DNA of 60,576 nucleotides from Bradyrhizobium stylosanthis. Lineage in GTDB: Bacteria; Pseudomonadota; Alphaproteobacteria; Rhizobiales; Xanthobacteraceae. Location: assembly GCF_001641335.1 (NCBI RefSeq), contig NZ_LVEM01000012.1, positions 497 to 61,072 on the forward strand. The letters are read 5' to 3'. Below, in pieces: positions 1-8,308 of the stretch. Made by a program: the position numbers and the translations under genes. Position 1 is the first letter of the stretch, and each line of letters begins with the position of its first letter. The notes beneath the pieces were generated by a model. The model was not told where the DNA came from and did no database searches. It worked only from the letters and a program-made list of their open reading frames with translations.

Positions 1-2762
1 CTGTCGGTGTAGTTGGCCAGCGACAGCGTCCCCGCCGTCGGCGCAGTGGTGTCGACCACCACCGTGACCACGTTGCTGGTCGCGCTGTTGCCGGCGGCAT
101 CCGTCACCTGGGCGCGGTACTTGTAACTTCCGTCCGCCAGGTTGCTCTGCGCCGAACTCGTCGTCGTCCAGTTGGAGCCGCCGTCGGTCGAGATCTGGTA
201 GACGACCGCCGTCGCGGTCGCATCCGACGTCCCGGCAAGGCTCAGGTCGAACGTCTTGTCCGTCGAGACAAGGTCCGAGCCGGACGTGCCACTGTCGGTG
301 TAATTGGCCAGCGACAGCGTGCCCGCCGTCGGTGTGGTGGTATCGACGGTCACCGTGAAGCTGGCCGAGGCCGCGCTCTGGTTGCCGGCTGCGTCCGTCG
401 CCCTTGCCGTCAAGGTGTGACTGCCCTCGCTCAGGGCCGAGATCGTAATCCCCGAGAATGTGCCGCCCGCCGCAGTACCCGTCCCCAGGACCGTCGTGCC
501 GTCGGTGTCGTAGATCGTCACCGTGCTGCCGGCTTCTGCCGTGCCGCCGAACGTCAAGGTCGTGTCGTTGGTAACCCCGTTGTTCGCGATGGTGCCAAGG
601 ACCGGCGACACGTTGTCAAAGGCTGATGTGATCGACGGCGCATTGGGCGCCGCGGTGTCTTCCGTCACCGTGAAGCTGTTGGTCGAGACCGCGCTCTGAT
701 TGCCTGCCGCATCGGTGACGCGCGCCGTGATCGTATAGGTGGTGCCGTTGCTCAGCGTCCCGGTCTGCACATTGGCAAAGCCGGCGGTGATGTCGCCGCT
801 CGTGATGGTATAGCTGCTGCCGAGCTGACTGGCCGTTCCGGTGCCGTTGTAGAGCTGGATCGTGTCGCCCGCGACCGCACCCGTGCTGCCGAGGCTTACT
901 TTCACCGTCAGGTCGGTGTCGTTGGTCGAACCGCCGCTGGTCAGCGCTCCCGTCACCGGAGTCGCGTCATCCGTCACCGCTGAGATCGAGGGCACTGACG
1001 GAGCCGTGGTGTCGACCTTGAAGCTGGCATTGTCGGCCACGCTGACCGACGTAATCGTCGCGTTGTTGCCCGCCGCGTCCTTGATCGTTCCGCCGTTCAA
1101 ACTCAGCGCATTGGAATCGATACTGATGCCATTCGAATCCGTCTGGCCAGCCAGGATCGTATAGGTGAAGACCAGGGCGCCAGTGCCGGAGCCGGACGAA
1201 TAGCTGGCCTGGACCGTCGTTCCGCCGATGTTCAGCGCGAGCTGAGGCGTTCCGGTGACCGTCACATTCTCACTGAAATTGACGGTGACACTGACCACGT
1301 CGCCCGCGTTCAGCGTGCTGTTCTGGATCCCGGTCGCGCCGGTGATCACCTCGCTGCTGATCGTCGGCGCGGTGGTATCGACCTTGAAGTTGGCGTTATC
1401 GGCCACGCTGGTTGCAGTGATCGTCGCGTTATTGCCCGCCGCATCCTTGATTGTGCCGCCGTTCAAGCTCAGCGCATTGGTATCGATGCTGATGCCGTTC
1501 GAATCCGTCTGGCCGGCCAGGATCGTGTAAGTGAAGACCAGGGCGCCGGTGCCGGAACCGGACGAATAGCTGGCCTGGACCGCCGTGCCGCCGATGTTCA
1601 GCGCGAGCTGGGGCGTGCCTGTGACCGTCACATTCTCGCTGAAATTAACGGTGATGCTGACCACGTCGCCCGCGTTCAGCGTGCTATTCTGGATACCGGT
1701 CGCACCGGTGATCGCCTCACTGCTGATCGTCGGCGCGACAGTGTCCAACGTCTCAGTCAAAGAGCTGTCAGCCGCTGTCCCGCTCGTGACCGCAGCGCCG
1801 CCGCTACCTGTCTTGTGAAAATTGAATTGGGACGCAGTTGGGTAGGTTTTGAACGTACCCGTGTAACCGCCAGAATTGGCACCATCCGTGGCGTTCGACC
1901 CTTGATAAATGTCGATCTCGATAGATCCTTGATAGGACCCGAGCGCGCCGGACGGGATCGTTGCCGTGGTGCCGCTTGTCGTCGTGTACCAATAGAGCAG
2001 ATTGCCTGATCCATCCTTGATCAGAATGAGAGCATTGGTGCCGTTGGCGCCCGTGTTGGTCAGCGAATAGCTGAACGCGTATCCACTTTGGATTTCGGCC
2101 GCAGTTAGAAAACTGTCCGAGCCCCCGCTAACGGAAAAATTGGTGACTCCCATCACGGATGCGTATTGCGCGATCCCTTCATGGGTGAGCGGCGCACGAG
2201 AATCCTCGATGTCAAGGCGCCACACCCCTCCTCTTTCTTCTGAACCGATCAGCGCAGCGGTTGCCCCAACGACCTTCCCTGAAACACTCCCGACGGCCTC
2301 AACGAACTCCAGACCAGAATTTCCCTCCGCCACCTGGCACGACCAGAGGTTCAAGGTCGCATCAATACGCCCGGCCGCGCCAACGCGCGAAAGGTCTTCT
2401 GCTTGCTCCTGAACGTTTCGGAGGGACAACGCTCCGCTTGAGAAACTCACCTCGCCCGGCCGCCCATGTGCAATCACGTGGATCGCGTCGAACAGCCCCT
2501 CCCGTCCCTGAACCGCGCGCGCCATCTGCCTTGGCGCGGGTTCGTGGTCATTCAGCAAAACCGCCTCGACGTCCGGCCGCATGCCCCCAAGCAGCGTTTG
2601 CAGGTCATCAATGCCGGGATCGATGAAGGCGATCTCGCGCTTGGTGAGGCATACGGTCATGGACGTGGTCTCCACTTCAAAGGAGGATGCATGGGCGGTG
2701 TCGTCGACCGTGATCTGCGAAAGGTCCGGCTTGGTCGCTTTAGGAGCGTGACGAGTGGCCAT
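1..2762 (-). CDS. Giant DUF4347 / Ig-like repeat surface adhesin (N-terminal part, C-terminus off the window)
   Basis: The minus-strand frame starting with ATG at 2762 stays open to the left edge (920 codons). Residues 1-190 resemble DUF4347, the N-terminal domain of very large secreted repeat proteins: IDPGID at 47-52, IHVIAHG with H99/G100, and LWSC with C142. After a linker come Ig-like units. Two nearly identical 122-residue units contain SVTVNFSENVTV- and AGNNATIT-type segments. Below them lie further units with TDAAGNQSA and VDTTAPTAGTLSLANYTDSG motifs, the last type with a 97-residue period. No Sec signal peptide is visible, which fits type I secretion with a C-terminal signal outside the window; that is inference. 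The gene sits beside the exopolysaccharide region, so a role in attachment or biofilm is likely. The frame was read by hand from 2762 to about 290. Confidence 0.85.
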   Translation of the reverse strand, partial: MATRHAPKATKPDLSQITVDDTAHASSFEVETTSMTVCLTKREIAFIDPGIDDLQTLLGGMRPDVEAVLLNDHEPAPRQMARAVQGREGLFDAIHVIAHGRPGEVSFSSGALSLRNVQEQAEDLSRVGAAGRIDATLNLWSCQVAEGNSGLEFVEAVGSVSGKVVGATAALIGSEERGGVWRLDIEDSRAPLTHEGIAQYASVMGVTNFSVSGGSDSFLTAAEIQSGYAFSYSLTNTGANGTNALILIKDGSGNLLYWYTTTSGTTATIPSGALGSYQGSIEIDIYQGSNATDGANSGGYTGTFKTYPTASQFNFHKTGSGGAAVTSGTAADSSLTETLDTVAPTISSEAITGATGIQNSTLNAGDVVSITVNFSENVTVTGTPQLALNIGGTAVQASYSSGSGTGALVFTYTILAGQTDSNGISIDTNALSLNGGTIKDAAGNNATITATSVADNANFKVDTTAPTISSEVITGATGIQNSTLNAGDVVSVTVNFSENVTVTGTPQLALNIGGTTVQASYSSGSGTGALVFTYTILAGQTDSNGISIDSNALSLNGGTIKDAAGNNATITSVSVADNASFKVDTTAPSVPSISAVTDDATPVTGALTSGGSTNDTDLTVKVSLGSTGAVAGDTIQLYNGTGTASQLGSSYTITSGDITAGFANVQTGTLSNGTTYTITARVTDAAGNQSAVSTNSFTVTEDTAAPNAPSITSAFDNVSPVLGTIANNGVTNDTTLTFGGTAEAGSTVTIYDTDGTTVLGTGTAAGGTFSGITISALSEGSHTLTARATDAAGNQSAASASFTVTVDTTTPTAGTLSLANYTDSGTSGSDLVSTDKTFDLSLAGTSDATATAVVYQISTDGGSNWTTTSSAQSNLADGSYKYRAQVTDAAGNSATSNVVTVVVDTTAPTAGTLSLANYTD
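1012..1743 (-). repeat. Two tandem 366-bp near-identical repeats encoding 122-residue Ig-like domains
   Basis: The blocks starting near 1012 and 1378 align at an exact offset of 366 bp. Matching landmarks are tcgaccttgaag at 1012 and 1378, and gtgaccgtcacattctc at 1255 and 1621. Differences are scattered and mostly at third positions. The period is a multiple of three, so the reading frame is kept. A second repeat class with a 291-bp offset begins at 1 and 292 and continues beyond the left edge. Copy-number change by recombination would lengthen or shorten the adhesin. Confidence 0.9.
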
Positions 2763-2798
2763 CGGGGCTGCCCTGCAAATGGATTGATCGGGAAAATG

Positions 2799-3188
2799 TC
2801 AGGAATGACTGGTCGAGATCGCTGCCAGGCGTGACAGCAATTCCAGCGGATCTGGCTTGGACGCCAAATCCTGTGGCGGCTGCTCGGCCGGCGTAGGAGC
2901 GGCCTTGCCCGTGGGCGACGACGCGGCTTTGGGCTCGGTCCGATCCTGCTGCGGCGCGCGTCCCGCGCCGGGCGGACTGCGTCCGGCGAAGGCTTCGAAA
3001 GCTTGAAGCGAGTCGTGAGGGTCGTGCGCGAGCGTGACCTGCGGCTCTACCGCGAGGCCGGATGCGGCAGCTTGCGAGGAAGGCCGGGCAAGATCGCGCA
3101 GTCTCGATTCAAGATCGGACCAGTCGCGCCTGGTCTTTGCCGGACCGTTTGCCGATAATTCGTTCGGATCAAAATGAATGCGACCCAA
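2799..3188 (-). CDS. Small hypothetical protein upstream of the adhesin
   Basis: This 129-codon frame stops 36 bp before the adhesin start, on the same strand. The product begins MGRIHFDPNEL, has a charged helical stretch around residues 20-35 (DWSDLESRLRDLA), then a proline/alanine/glutamine-rich low-complexity middle, and ends LELLSRLAAIS. No signal peptide, membrane segment or known domain is recognised. The spacing and shared direction suggest it is co-transcribed with the adhesin gene. Overlapping plus-strand frames (3062-3355, 3174-3533) look less protein-like. It could be a non-coding leader, so the call is moderate. Confidence 0.5.
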   Translation of the reverse strand: MGRIHFDPNELSANGPAKTRRDWSDLESRLRDLARPSSQAAASGLAVEPQVTLAHDPHDSLQAFEAFAGRSPPGAGRAPQQDRTEPKAASSPTGKAAPTPAEQPPQDLASKPDPLELLSRLAAISTSHS

Positions 3189-3989
3189 CGCTCAACTCCC
3201 TGGCGTCCTTGTCGACGCAGGAGAGGCGCAAAAGCGCAGATCCGAAATCACTCCACGAAAATCGTCGCGAGCCCGCTTCAAATCGATCGGGCGCATGCGG
3301 CCAGGAGCAGTTACCGCCTCCTAAAATCTGCTCAATGGCAATTAACGCGAAATAACTCCGAAAGCCCTGTTTCACCCCTGCCCGCTTCGTGTCCGGCCCC
3401 GCACAGCGGACACGTCGCAACGACCTGTTGTAAAAAAATTCAGCGATTAAAGACGATCAAAGACTTCTTGGTGGGGATTGCCTTCCGCCCGAGCCGACAG
3501 CCGATAATGCGTGAAGCCGGCGCGGGCGCGTAACGATCCCTTAACTAATTAACGAGCAATCTGCCGCAAATTCGCGCGCTCGTCCATACGCTTGGCAGCT
3601 ACTTTTGTTTAACTATTAACTTGTTTAGGGTGGCCTTTTCACAAAGGACGTCGGCCTAAAGCGCTTCAAACCCGCGTTTTTACGGGAGTTCCGCCTCGTC
3701 GCGGCCACCGTCGACAAGGAGCGGGATTAAACCGGACCAAGCAGGATTTTACGGCTCACCGCTCAGGTCGCCCCTGCGCTCCCGGTCCCGGACCGCCGCA
3801 GCGCACCGAGCCTCCGGCAGGAACTTTTCAGCACGTCGGCTCGCCGGTCTCGAGGCGCTGTCCGCGCCCCCTTTGGGTGACGCAGCGCGGATGGAAACTG
3901 GTTGCTTCACGTGCCTGCTCACTCCTAGGATAGCCGCACGCCCTCGCCTCTCCGCGCGGCGACGGAATCAGGGTGCCGGAGCAAGAGCC
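3189..3989. other. Long intergenic region, AT-richer, with clustered TTAA motifs
   Basis: About 800 bp lie between the divergent small gene (2799-3188, minus) and the ParB-like gene (3990, plus). No convincing protein frame is seen; the short frames here have arginine- and serine-rich products typical of shadows. TTAA occurs at 3342, 3447, 3541, 3549, 3609, 3616 and 3727, several as TTAAC. A stretch from 3541 to 3630 is distinctly AT-rich for this window and probably holds promoters for one or both flanking genes. Confidence 0.6.
3592..3619 (+). promoter_or_regulatory. Possible sigma-70-like promoter with overlapping TTAA repeats
   Basis: TTGGCA (3592-3597) and TATTAA (3614-3619) are separated by 16 bp. 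The downstream box overlaps a TTAA-N3-TTAAC pair (3609-3620) that could be a regulator site. It lies about 370 bp upstream of the ParB-like gene start, so the link to that gene is uncertain. Confidence 0.3.
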
Positions 3990-4505
3990 ATGTCCAAAGC
4001 GGAAAGCTTGCCGATCGACAAAATCCGCGTTCCGACCAAGAGCAGAAAGACGCTCGAGCCCGGACGCGTTCAAACGATCGCGGAAAGCATGCTTGACATC
4101 GGACAGCAAGTTCCTGTCTTTGTTCGCCCCGAAGACGATCGTTTCGTTCTGGTCGACGGATTGCATCGGCTCGAGGCCTGCAAGGCACTTGGCGAACTGT
4201 CCGTCATTGCCGTCGTGGTCACGGCAGAGAGCCCTCAGCACAGGAAGCTGCTGTCCGACAGCACCGAACTGGAAGCCGAGCGCAACAAGATGGCCCGGCT
4301 GAAGCAGCTTCGACTCGAGAGAGAAGCCGTCGCAGCCATCGCGGCTGCGCCGGCAAAATCCGGCTTGAATCGACAACCTGAACGAAACACTGGGGCCAAA
4401 CCGGCCACGTCCTCGACGCGAACCAGCCGAACGGCAGCGGCAGCCAGACCGAAATCCCTGTCGCAATGGATCGCTCAACAGAAAAGCGACGGCAGCCGCT
4501 ATTGA
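3990..4505 (+). CDS. ParB-N-domain (ParB/sulfiredoxin-like) protein
   Basis: The product is 171 residues. Residues 1-80 match the ParB N-terminal fold: LPIDKIRVP, then GQQVPVFVRP, then the phosphate-binding-loop-type segment VDGLHRLEACKALG, the counterpart of the GERR/GxHR box of ParB and sulfiredoxin. There is no helix-turn-helix ParB core; the C-terminal half is basic, alanine/threonine-rich and probably disordered. It is therefore not a chromosome-partition ParB. The start at 3990 was chosen because GGAG (3978-3981) lies 8 nt upstream and the domain begins directly after it. The frame extends upstream to 3873, but that part looks non-coding. ParB-N proteins bind or hydrolyse CTP or ATP in characterised families; the role here is unknown. 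Confidence 0.75.
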   Translation: MSKAESLPIDKIRVPTKSRKTLEPGRVQTIAESMLDIGQQVPVFVRPEDDRFVLVDGLHRLEACKALGELSVIAVVVTAESPQHRKLLSDSTELEAERNKMARLKQLRLEREAVAAIAAAPAKSGLNRQPERNTGAKPATSSTRTSRTAAAARPKSLSQWIAQQKSDGSRY

Positions 4506-5092
4506 CCCTTCGACGCGCCGTCCGGGCGCCGACTGGCCGGCCCCGAAGCGCCTGCGGCCTGTTGGCGCAGCCCGCGAATTGCTCGAAGCAGTTCCAGTCG
4601 CAGATCAACCCCTATAGATGTAATCCTCCCCCTCCGGTCGCCTGACCGAGCGTAAAGATCGTCAAAAAGATAAACGCCAGATCCATTTCCGGACGCCGTT
4701 TTCGGGGCCGGGACGAAGGCGACCGCCCAGTCACCTCGACGCAAGGCGATTTCAGTCACCCACCATTACGAGCGTTTACCAGCAACGTTTCCGGGGACTA
4801 GCAAATTCAACCGATTGGCCATACCCTTTGGCGTCAGCATTGGCTGAACGATGGCAACGCGCGTTACGAATTGGTGCGTCGAAGAGGGCTGGATCAGGCG
4901 TACCGAGAATGGCACATTCGCCATCACGGTCGACGGGGTCGATCGGGCTGCATCTGAATATCAGCGCAGGGCGGCAACCAGCCTCATGACCGATCAACGC
5001 CGCGCTTAAATTCGACCGCAAGCGTTCTGCGAATTTACGTTCCGCATTTAAGGTTTAACGAGCGAGTGTAGCGTGCGACCACGACGGATGCG
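4506..5092. other. Intergenic region without a recognised gene
   Basis: About 590 bp lie between two plus-strand genes. Short minus-strand frames (4499-4759, 4776-5021) have no recognisable domain and no clear ribosome-binding site. The last 90 bp are AT-richer and carry TTAA at 5006 and a TTAA-N3-TTAAC pair at 5048-5059, about 35 bp before the next start. That pair resembles the one at 3609-3620 and is a candidate regulator or promoter site for the gene at 5093. Confidence 0.45.
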
Positions 5093-5665
5093 ATGAACGA
5101 CAATCCGAATACCTCCTGGCCTGCCTCCATGAACGATGCGCAGGGCGATCTTCCCGAACATTTTAACTGGGGCGCGCTGGCATTGCAGCGACCGCGATCG
5201 GTGCCGGCGACCGCAACCGGCCCGGCCTACGCCACGTCGGGGCGACGCGGGCCGGATTTCTGGCCGGGTACTGGACTTGCTTCCGTTCCTGACGAGCCCG
5301 GCACGGCGGCGGCAGGCGCGATCGATCCGGCGCCCGAAGCTCCCACTGTGCCGAATGATGCCGGCCCGCTCCGGGACGCAGCCGCAGCAGAGAGGTCCAT
5401 CGCCATCGATCGCGCTCCACTGCCGCTCGCGCCCCTACGTCGTCCGCCGCTTCCCTTGCCGAAAGACGGCATTCTGCGGCTAGGATTTTCCGATGTCGGT
5501 GAACCCAGCGAACCGGGCGAACACCTTTCGCTCTACGGTCCCGTCGACATTACACGAAGCGATCTCGCCGTCTGGCGCGCCTACCCGGAGGCCGTGTTCA
5601 CGGTCATACAACCGTCGCCCTACGCGAATGCGTCGATCTTCCGGCTTGGGACTTTCGAGGTTTGA
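5093..5665 (+). CDS. Hypothetical proline/alanine-rich protein
   Basis: The product is 190 residues and no family is recognised. Residues 1-30 are polar (MNDNPNTSWP), about 35-120 are proline/alanine-rich and probably disordered, and about 120-190 look folded (ILRLGFSDVGEP, LSLYGPVDITRSDLAVW, YPEAVFTVIQPS). There is no signal peptide or membrane segment. Third positions are G/C-rich through most of the frame, which supports coding. The frame at 5136-5483 in another phase is arginine-rich and is taken as a shadow. The gene lies between the ParB-like gene and the GH5 gene, so a link to polysaccharide synthesis is only positional. Confidence 0.55.
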   Translation: MNDNPNTSWPASMNDAQGDLPEHFNWGALALQRPRSVPATATGPAYATSGRRGPDFWPGTGLASVPDEPGTAAAGAIDPAPEAPTVPNDAGPLRDAAAAERSIAIDRAPLPLAPLRRPPLPLPKDGILRLGFSDVGEPSEPGEHLSLYGPVDITRSDLAVWRAYPEAVFTVIQPSPYANASIFRLGTFEV

Positions 5666-5747
5666 CGGCTAGGCCCGGGTCTCACCCGGGATCCCCAAAG
5701 CAACGTCCCTGCGCAAAACGCCGTCGATCCTCGTCGCTATTGACCAG

Positions 5748-6773
5748 TCAACGCGACGGCGGGATCAACGCGCGCAGGATGTCCGGCTTCCAGGCCTGGC
5801 GGGCGCTGTCGAAGGCCGCAAAATCGTGGTCGAACTGCCAGTAGGCCCATGACCAGCCAAGCTTGTCCGCGCTTCTCGCCATGAAGGACAGATAGCGCGC
5901 ACGGCTCTCGGACGGCGCGCGCTCGTACACCCCGAACTCGCCGAGATAAACGGGGCGCTTCTCCTTCTCCGCCCACAGACTCATCTTCCTGAAATCGGCC
6001 GCCGCCTTCGCTTCGTCGTCCTGCGAACCCCAGTCCAGCGGACCTATCTTCGAGAACGTCCGGGACCACGGCGCGCCCTGATGCGTGAACTGCAACGGCG
6101 CGTAATAGTGGAACGTGACGATGAGATTCCTGTCGTCGGCCGGGAGAGTCAGCTCGTCGACCGGATTCGCATCGACATTAAGAACCGCGGCAATGACCGG
6201 CCGCACGGGGTTGGTGCGGCGGATGATGCCGAGGCATTCGTTGAGCAGCGAATTCCATTCGGCCGCCGTCATCTGCCCGCCCGGCTCGTTCAGGACCTCG
6301 AAGACGAGTTTTGGATATTTCCCGGCGTAGCGCTCGGCGATCTGCCGCCAGAACGATTTGAGCTTCACAGTGCATCCGGCCACGTCGCTCTGGCAGACAT
6401 GGGTATCGTGCTCGTCGAGGACGGGGATGAGATTGCGGGCGAGCACCTCCTCGACGACGGCATCGAGCCGCCTCAGGACGATCTCATCCAGCACATTCCC
6501 CGGCCCCATGAACTTGAAGCCGAAGAAATTGATCCTGACATGCGCGAACCCGGCCTTCCTGATCGTCGTCAGATTGTCGAGGCGGAACGGCGCGTTGTGA
6601 CCGCCCTCCCAGATCCCGTCATAGCCGAGGATGTTGATGCCGCGCCCCAGTTTCGGCAGCTCGCGCGAGCCGGCCTGCTCGGCCCCATGGGCAGGCAAGC
6701 AAAGCGACGCGAGGAGAAAGGCTGCGGCGGCAAGACCAAAGCGTCTCGGCCGACGGGCACGGATGGCGGTCAT
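5748..6773 (-). CDS. Secreted glycoside hydrolase family 5 (endoglucanase-like)
   Basis: The product is 341 residues with a basic N-terminus and hydrophobic stretch (about 10-30) ending near AHG-AEQ, a likely signal peptide. The body has GH5 landmarks: RGINILGYD at the first strand, VRINFFGF, DEHD, the acid/base Glu in FEVLNEPGG (E163), HYYAP (H222) and the nucleophile Glu in YLGEFGVY (E279). Late in the chain WSWAYWQFD matches the tryptophan-bearing last strand. The start at 6773 was chosen over 6824 because GGAAG lies just upstream and the longer form overlaps the upstream gene. The stop of the polymerase gene is only 20 bp upstream, so the two are probably one transcript. The likely role is cleavage or trimming of a beta-linked exopolysaccharide in the periplasm; substrate unknown. 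Confidence 0.85.
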   Translation of the reverse strand: MTAIRARRPRRFGLAAAAFLLASLCLPAHGAEQAGSRELPKLGRGINILGYDGIWEGGHNAPFRLDNLTTIRKAGFAHVRINFFGFKFMGPGNVLDEIVLRRLDAVVEEVLARNLIPVLDEHDTHVCQSDVAGCTVKLKSFWRQIAERYAGKYPKLVFEVLNEPGGQMTAAEWNSLLNECLGIIRRTNPVRPVIAAVLNVDANPVDELTLPADDRNLIVTFHYYAPLQFTHQGAPWSRTFSKIGPLDWGSQDDEAKAAADFRKMSLWAEKEKRPVYLGEFGVYERAPSESRARYLSFMARSADKLGWSWAYWQFDHDFAAFDSARQAWKPDILRALIPPSR

Positions 6774-6793
6774 CTTGCTTCCATTGGTAAGGA

Positions 6794-8080
6794 CTAGAGA
6801 TCGGGCCGCGGGACGGGCCTGCACGTTGCGAAGAGAAACGCGACCAGAAGCACCGAGGTGAACATCGTCGAGCGCAGGAACGTCGTCTCCGTGAAATTGG
6901 TCTGAAAGCTGAGGACGACGAATCCGATGATGAGAGCGCAGTGCGATCGCTCGATCGCGCGCGCGGAAATCAGATGGAGAACCTTGCTCGAGAACAGCAG
7001 GACGCTTGCCGCAAACAGCACATAGCCCAAAAATCCCGTCTCGATCAGGATCGCGATGTAGCCGCTGTGATAGTTGTCCAGCACCCAGGTGTGGTTCTGC
7101 TCGAAATAATCGTAGATCGAGGGGACGGTCCAGAAGCCGTTGATCCCGAAGCCGAGCAACGGCGCATCGTCGAAATGGCTTATGGCGTAGTGCCAGATCA
7201 GGGTTCGCTCGGTAAAATCGATGCTGGCATCGCCGATATGGATGGCGTCATATCCGGTGACATAGAAATAGAGGAACAGGAAGCCGGCCAGGATGCACAT
7301 AACGAACGGCAGTACTGCATAGACCCTCATGCAGCGGACCGACCACATCGAGGTCACCAGCAGCGCACAGGCCGCCAACGCCACGGCGCCGGCACCGCGC
7401 GATTCCGAGGCGAGCACGCAAGTCGACGCCGTGAGAAATACGACGAGGAAGGCAAGCCAGCCCTGCCCCCTCATCTTGCGATAGCAGGCAAGGAACATCA
7501 GATAGGCGCCGACGAAACCAAGCGTCTGCTTCGATTCATAGATGCCCTGCCATTGGCCGCTGTGCATCCAGCTGTGGTCGATCCCGATGTCGGGGACAGC
7601 GATCGCGAAGAAGGCGGACGCGGCGACCAGGATGAACAGTCCATGTGCCGTCGCCTTGACGATGTCGTCGATGTCGATCCGCGTGACGAGGCAGAACGCA
7701 CCGAAAGTCGTCATCGCAAGCGCCGCACTCTTCATGAGCGCCGCGACGTTCAGGCTGGACCAGAATACGGAGACGACGGCGAAGCCGTAGAACGCGACCA
7801 GCGCGATCAGATCCGGGTTGAACTGCAGACGCAGGCGCGGACGCACGAATGCGCTCGCATAGATCAGGATGCCCCACATCAGGATCGCCACGGCCTGTTG
7901 CAGATAGGTCAGCTCGGTCGGCAGCAGCCCGGTGTTCAGAGTACCCATCGACGCAACGACGTTGATGGTGATCGAGCCGCGAATTGCGGTTCTGGCGATC
8001 CACTCAATGTCGGGGCTGCGCGTCTTCCAGAACACGCTCTCGAGTGCCCCGGAGTCCACCTCGGTCTGCAGGCTGGCCAT
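6794..8080 (-). CDS. O-antigen ligase / Wzy-type polysaccharide polymerase
   Basis: This is a 428-residue inner-membrane protein with about ten hydrophobic segments and a large periplasmic loop near residues 280-345 (DASIDFTERTLIW, PLLGFGINGFW, HSGYIAIL). The loop sequence around FxERTxxW and GxGxxxFW and the following HSGY match the O-antigen ligase/ExoQ family. Such proteins polymerise lipid-linked repeat units in the Wzx/Wzy route. AAGGAAGG lies just before the start at 8080. It is followed by the GH5 gene and faces the GNAT gene across a 228-bp divergent gap. Polymerase and ligase activity cannot be told apart from sequence alone. Confidence 0.85.
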   Translation of the reverse strand: MASLQTEVDSGALESVFWKTRSPDIEWIARTAIRGSITINVVASMGTLNTGLLPTELTYLQQAVAILMWGILIYASAFVRPRLRLQFNPDLIALVAFYGFAVVSVFWSSLNVAALMKSAALAMTTFGAFCLVTRIDIDDIVKATAHGLFILVAASAFFAIAVPDIGIDHSWMHSGQWQGIYESKQTLGFVGAYLMFLACYRKMRGQGWLAFLVVFLTASTCVLASESRGAGAVALAACALLVTSMWSVRCMRVYAVLPFVMCILAGFLFLYFYVTGYDAIHIGDASIDFTERTLIWHYAISHFDDAPLLGFGINGFWTVPSIYDYFEQNHTWVLDNYHSGYIAILIETGFLGYVLFAASVLLFSSKVLHLISARAIERSHCALIIGFVVLSFQTNFTETTFLRSTMFTSVLLVAFLFATCRPVPRPDL

Positions 8081-8308
8081 GGATCGACCTTCCTTAAGCG
8101 CGGTTAATTATTCGCTAGCACACGTGAACCCGCGCCTCCGCGCCCCGGCGGCCACGAGATGTTAAGACCTCGGTAACGATACGCGAGCGGCGCGGAGTAT
8201 TAATGCAATTCATAGCGCGTCGGTATCTCCACCGTCACTCCCCTGCTATAAACCTCCGCTGCGGCGCGATCGACCATTCCCGAGTGACATGATTTTCCTG
8301 GTTAATGC
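8081..8308. promoter_or_regulatory. Divergent promoter region between polymerase and GNAT genes
   Basis: This 228-bp gap must serve both outward-facing genes. It contains TTAA at 8095, 8105 and 8162, and a TATAAA box at 8247-8252 about 57 bp before the GNAT start. No -35 box is convincing. The TTAA motifs lie close to the polymerase start. Confidence 0.4.

Noticed and set aside
2140..2834. Plus-strand frames opposite the start of the adhesin
   Set aside because: The minus-strand DUF4347 frame is continuous and has family motifs; the plus products are Pro/Arg-rich without domains.
3990..4505. Chromosome or plasmid partition protein ParB
   Set aside because: Only the N-terminal domain is present, with no HTH core, no ParA gene and no parS-like site seen nearby.
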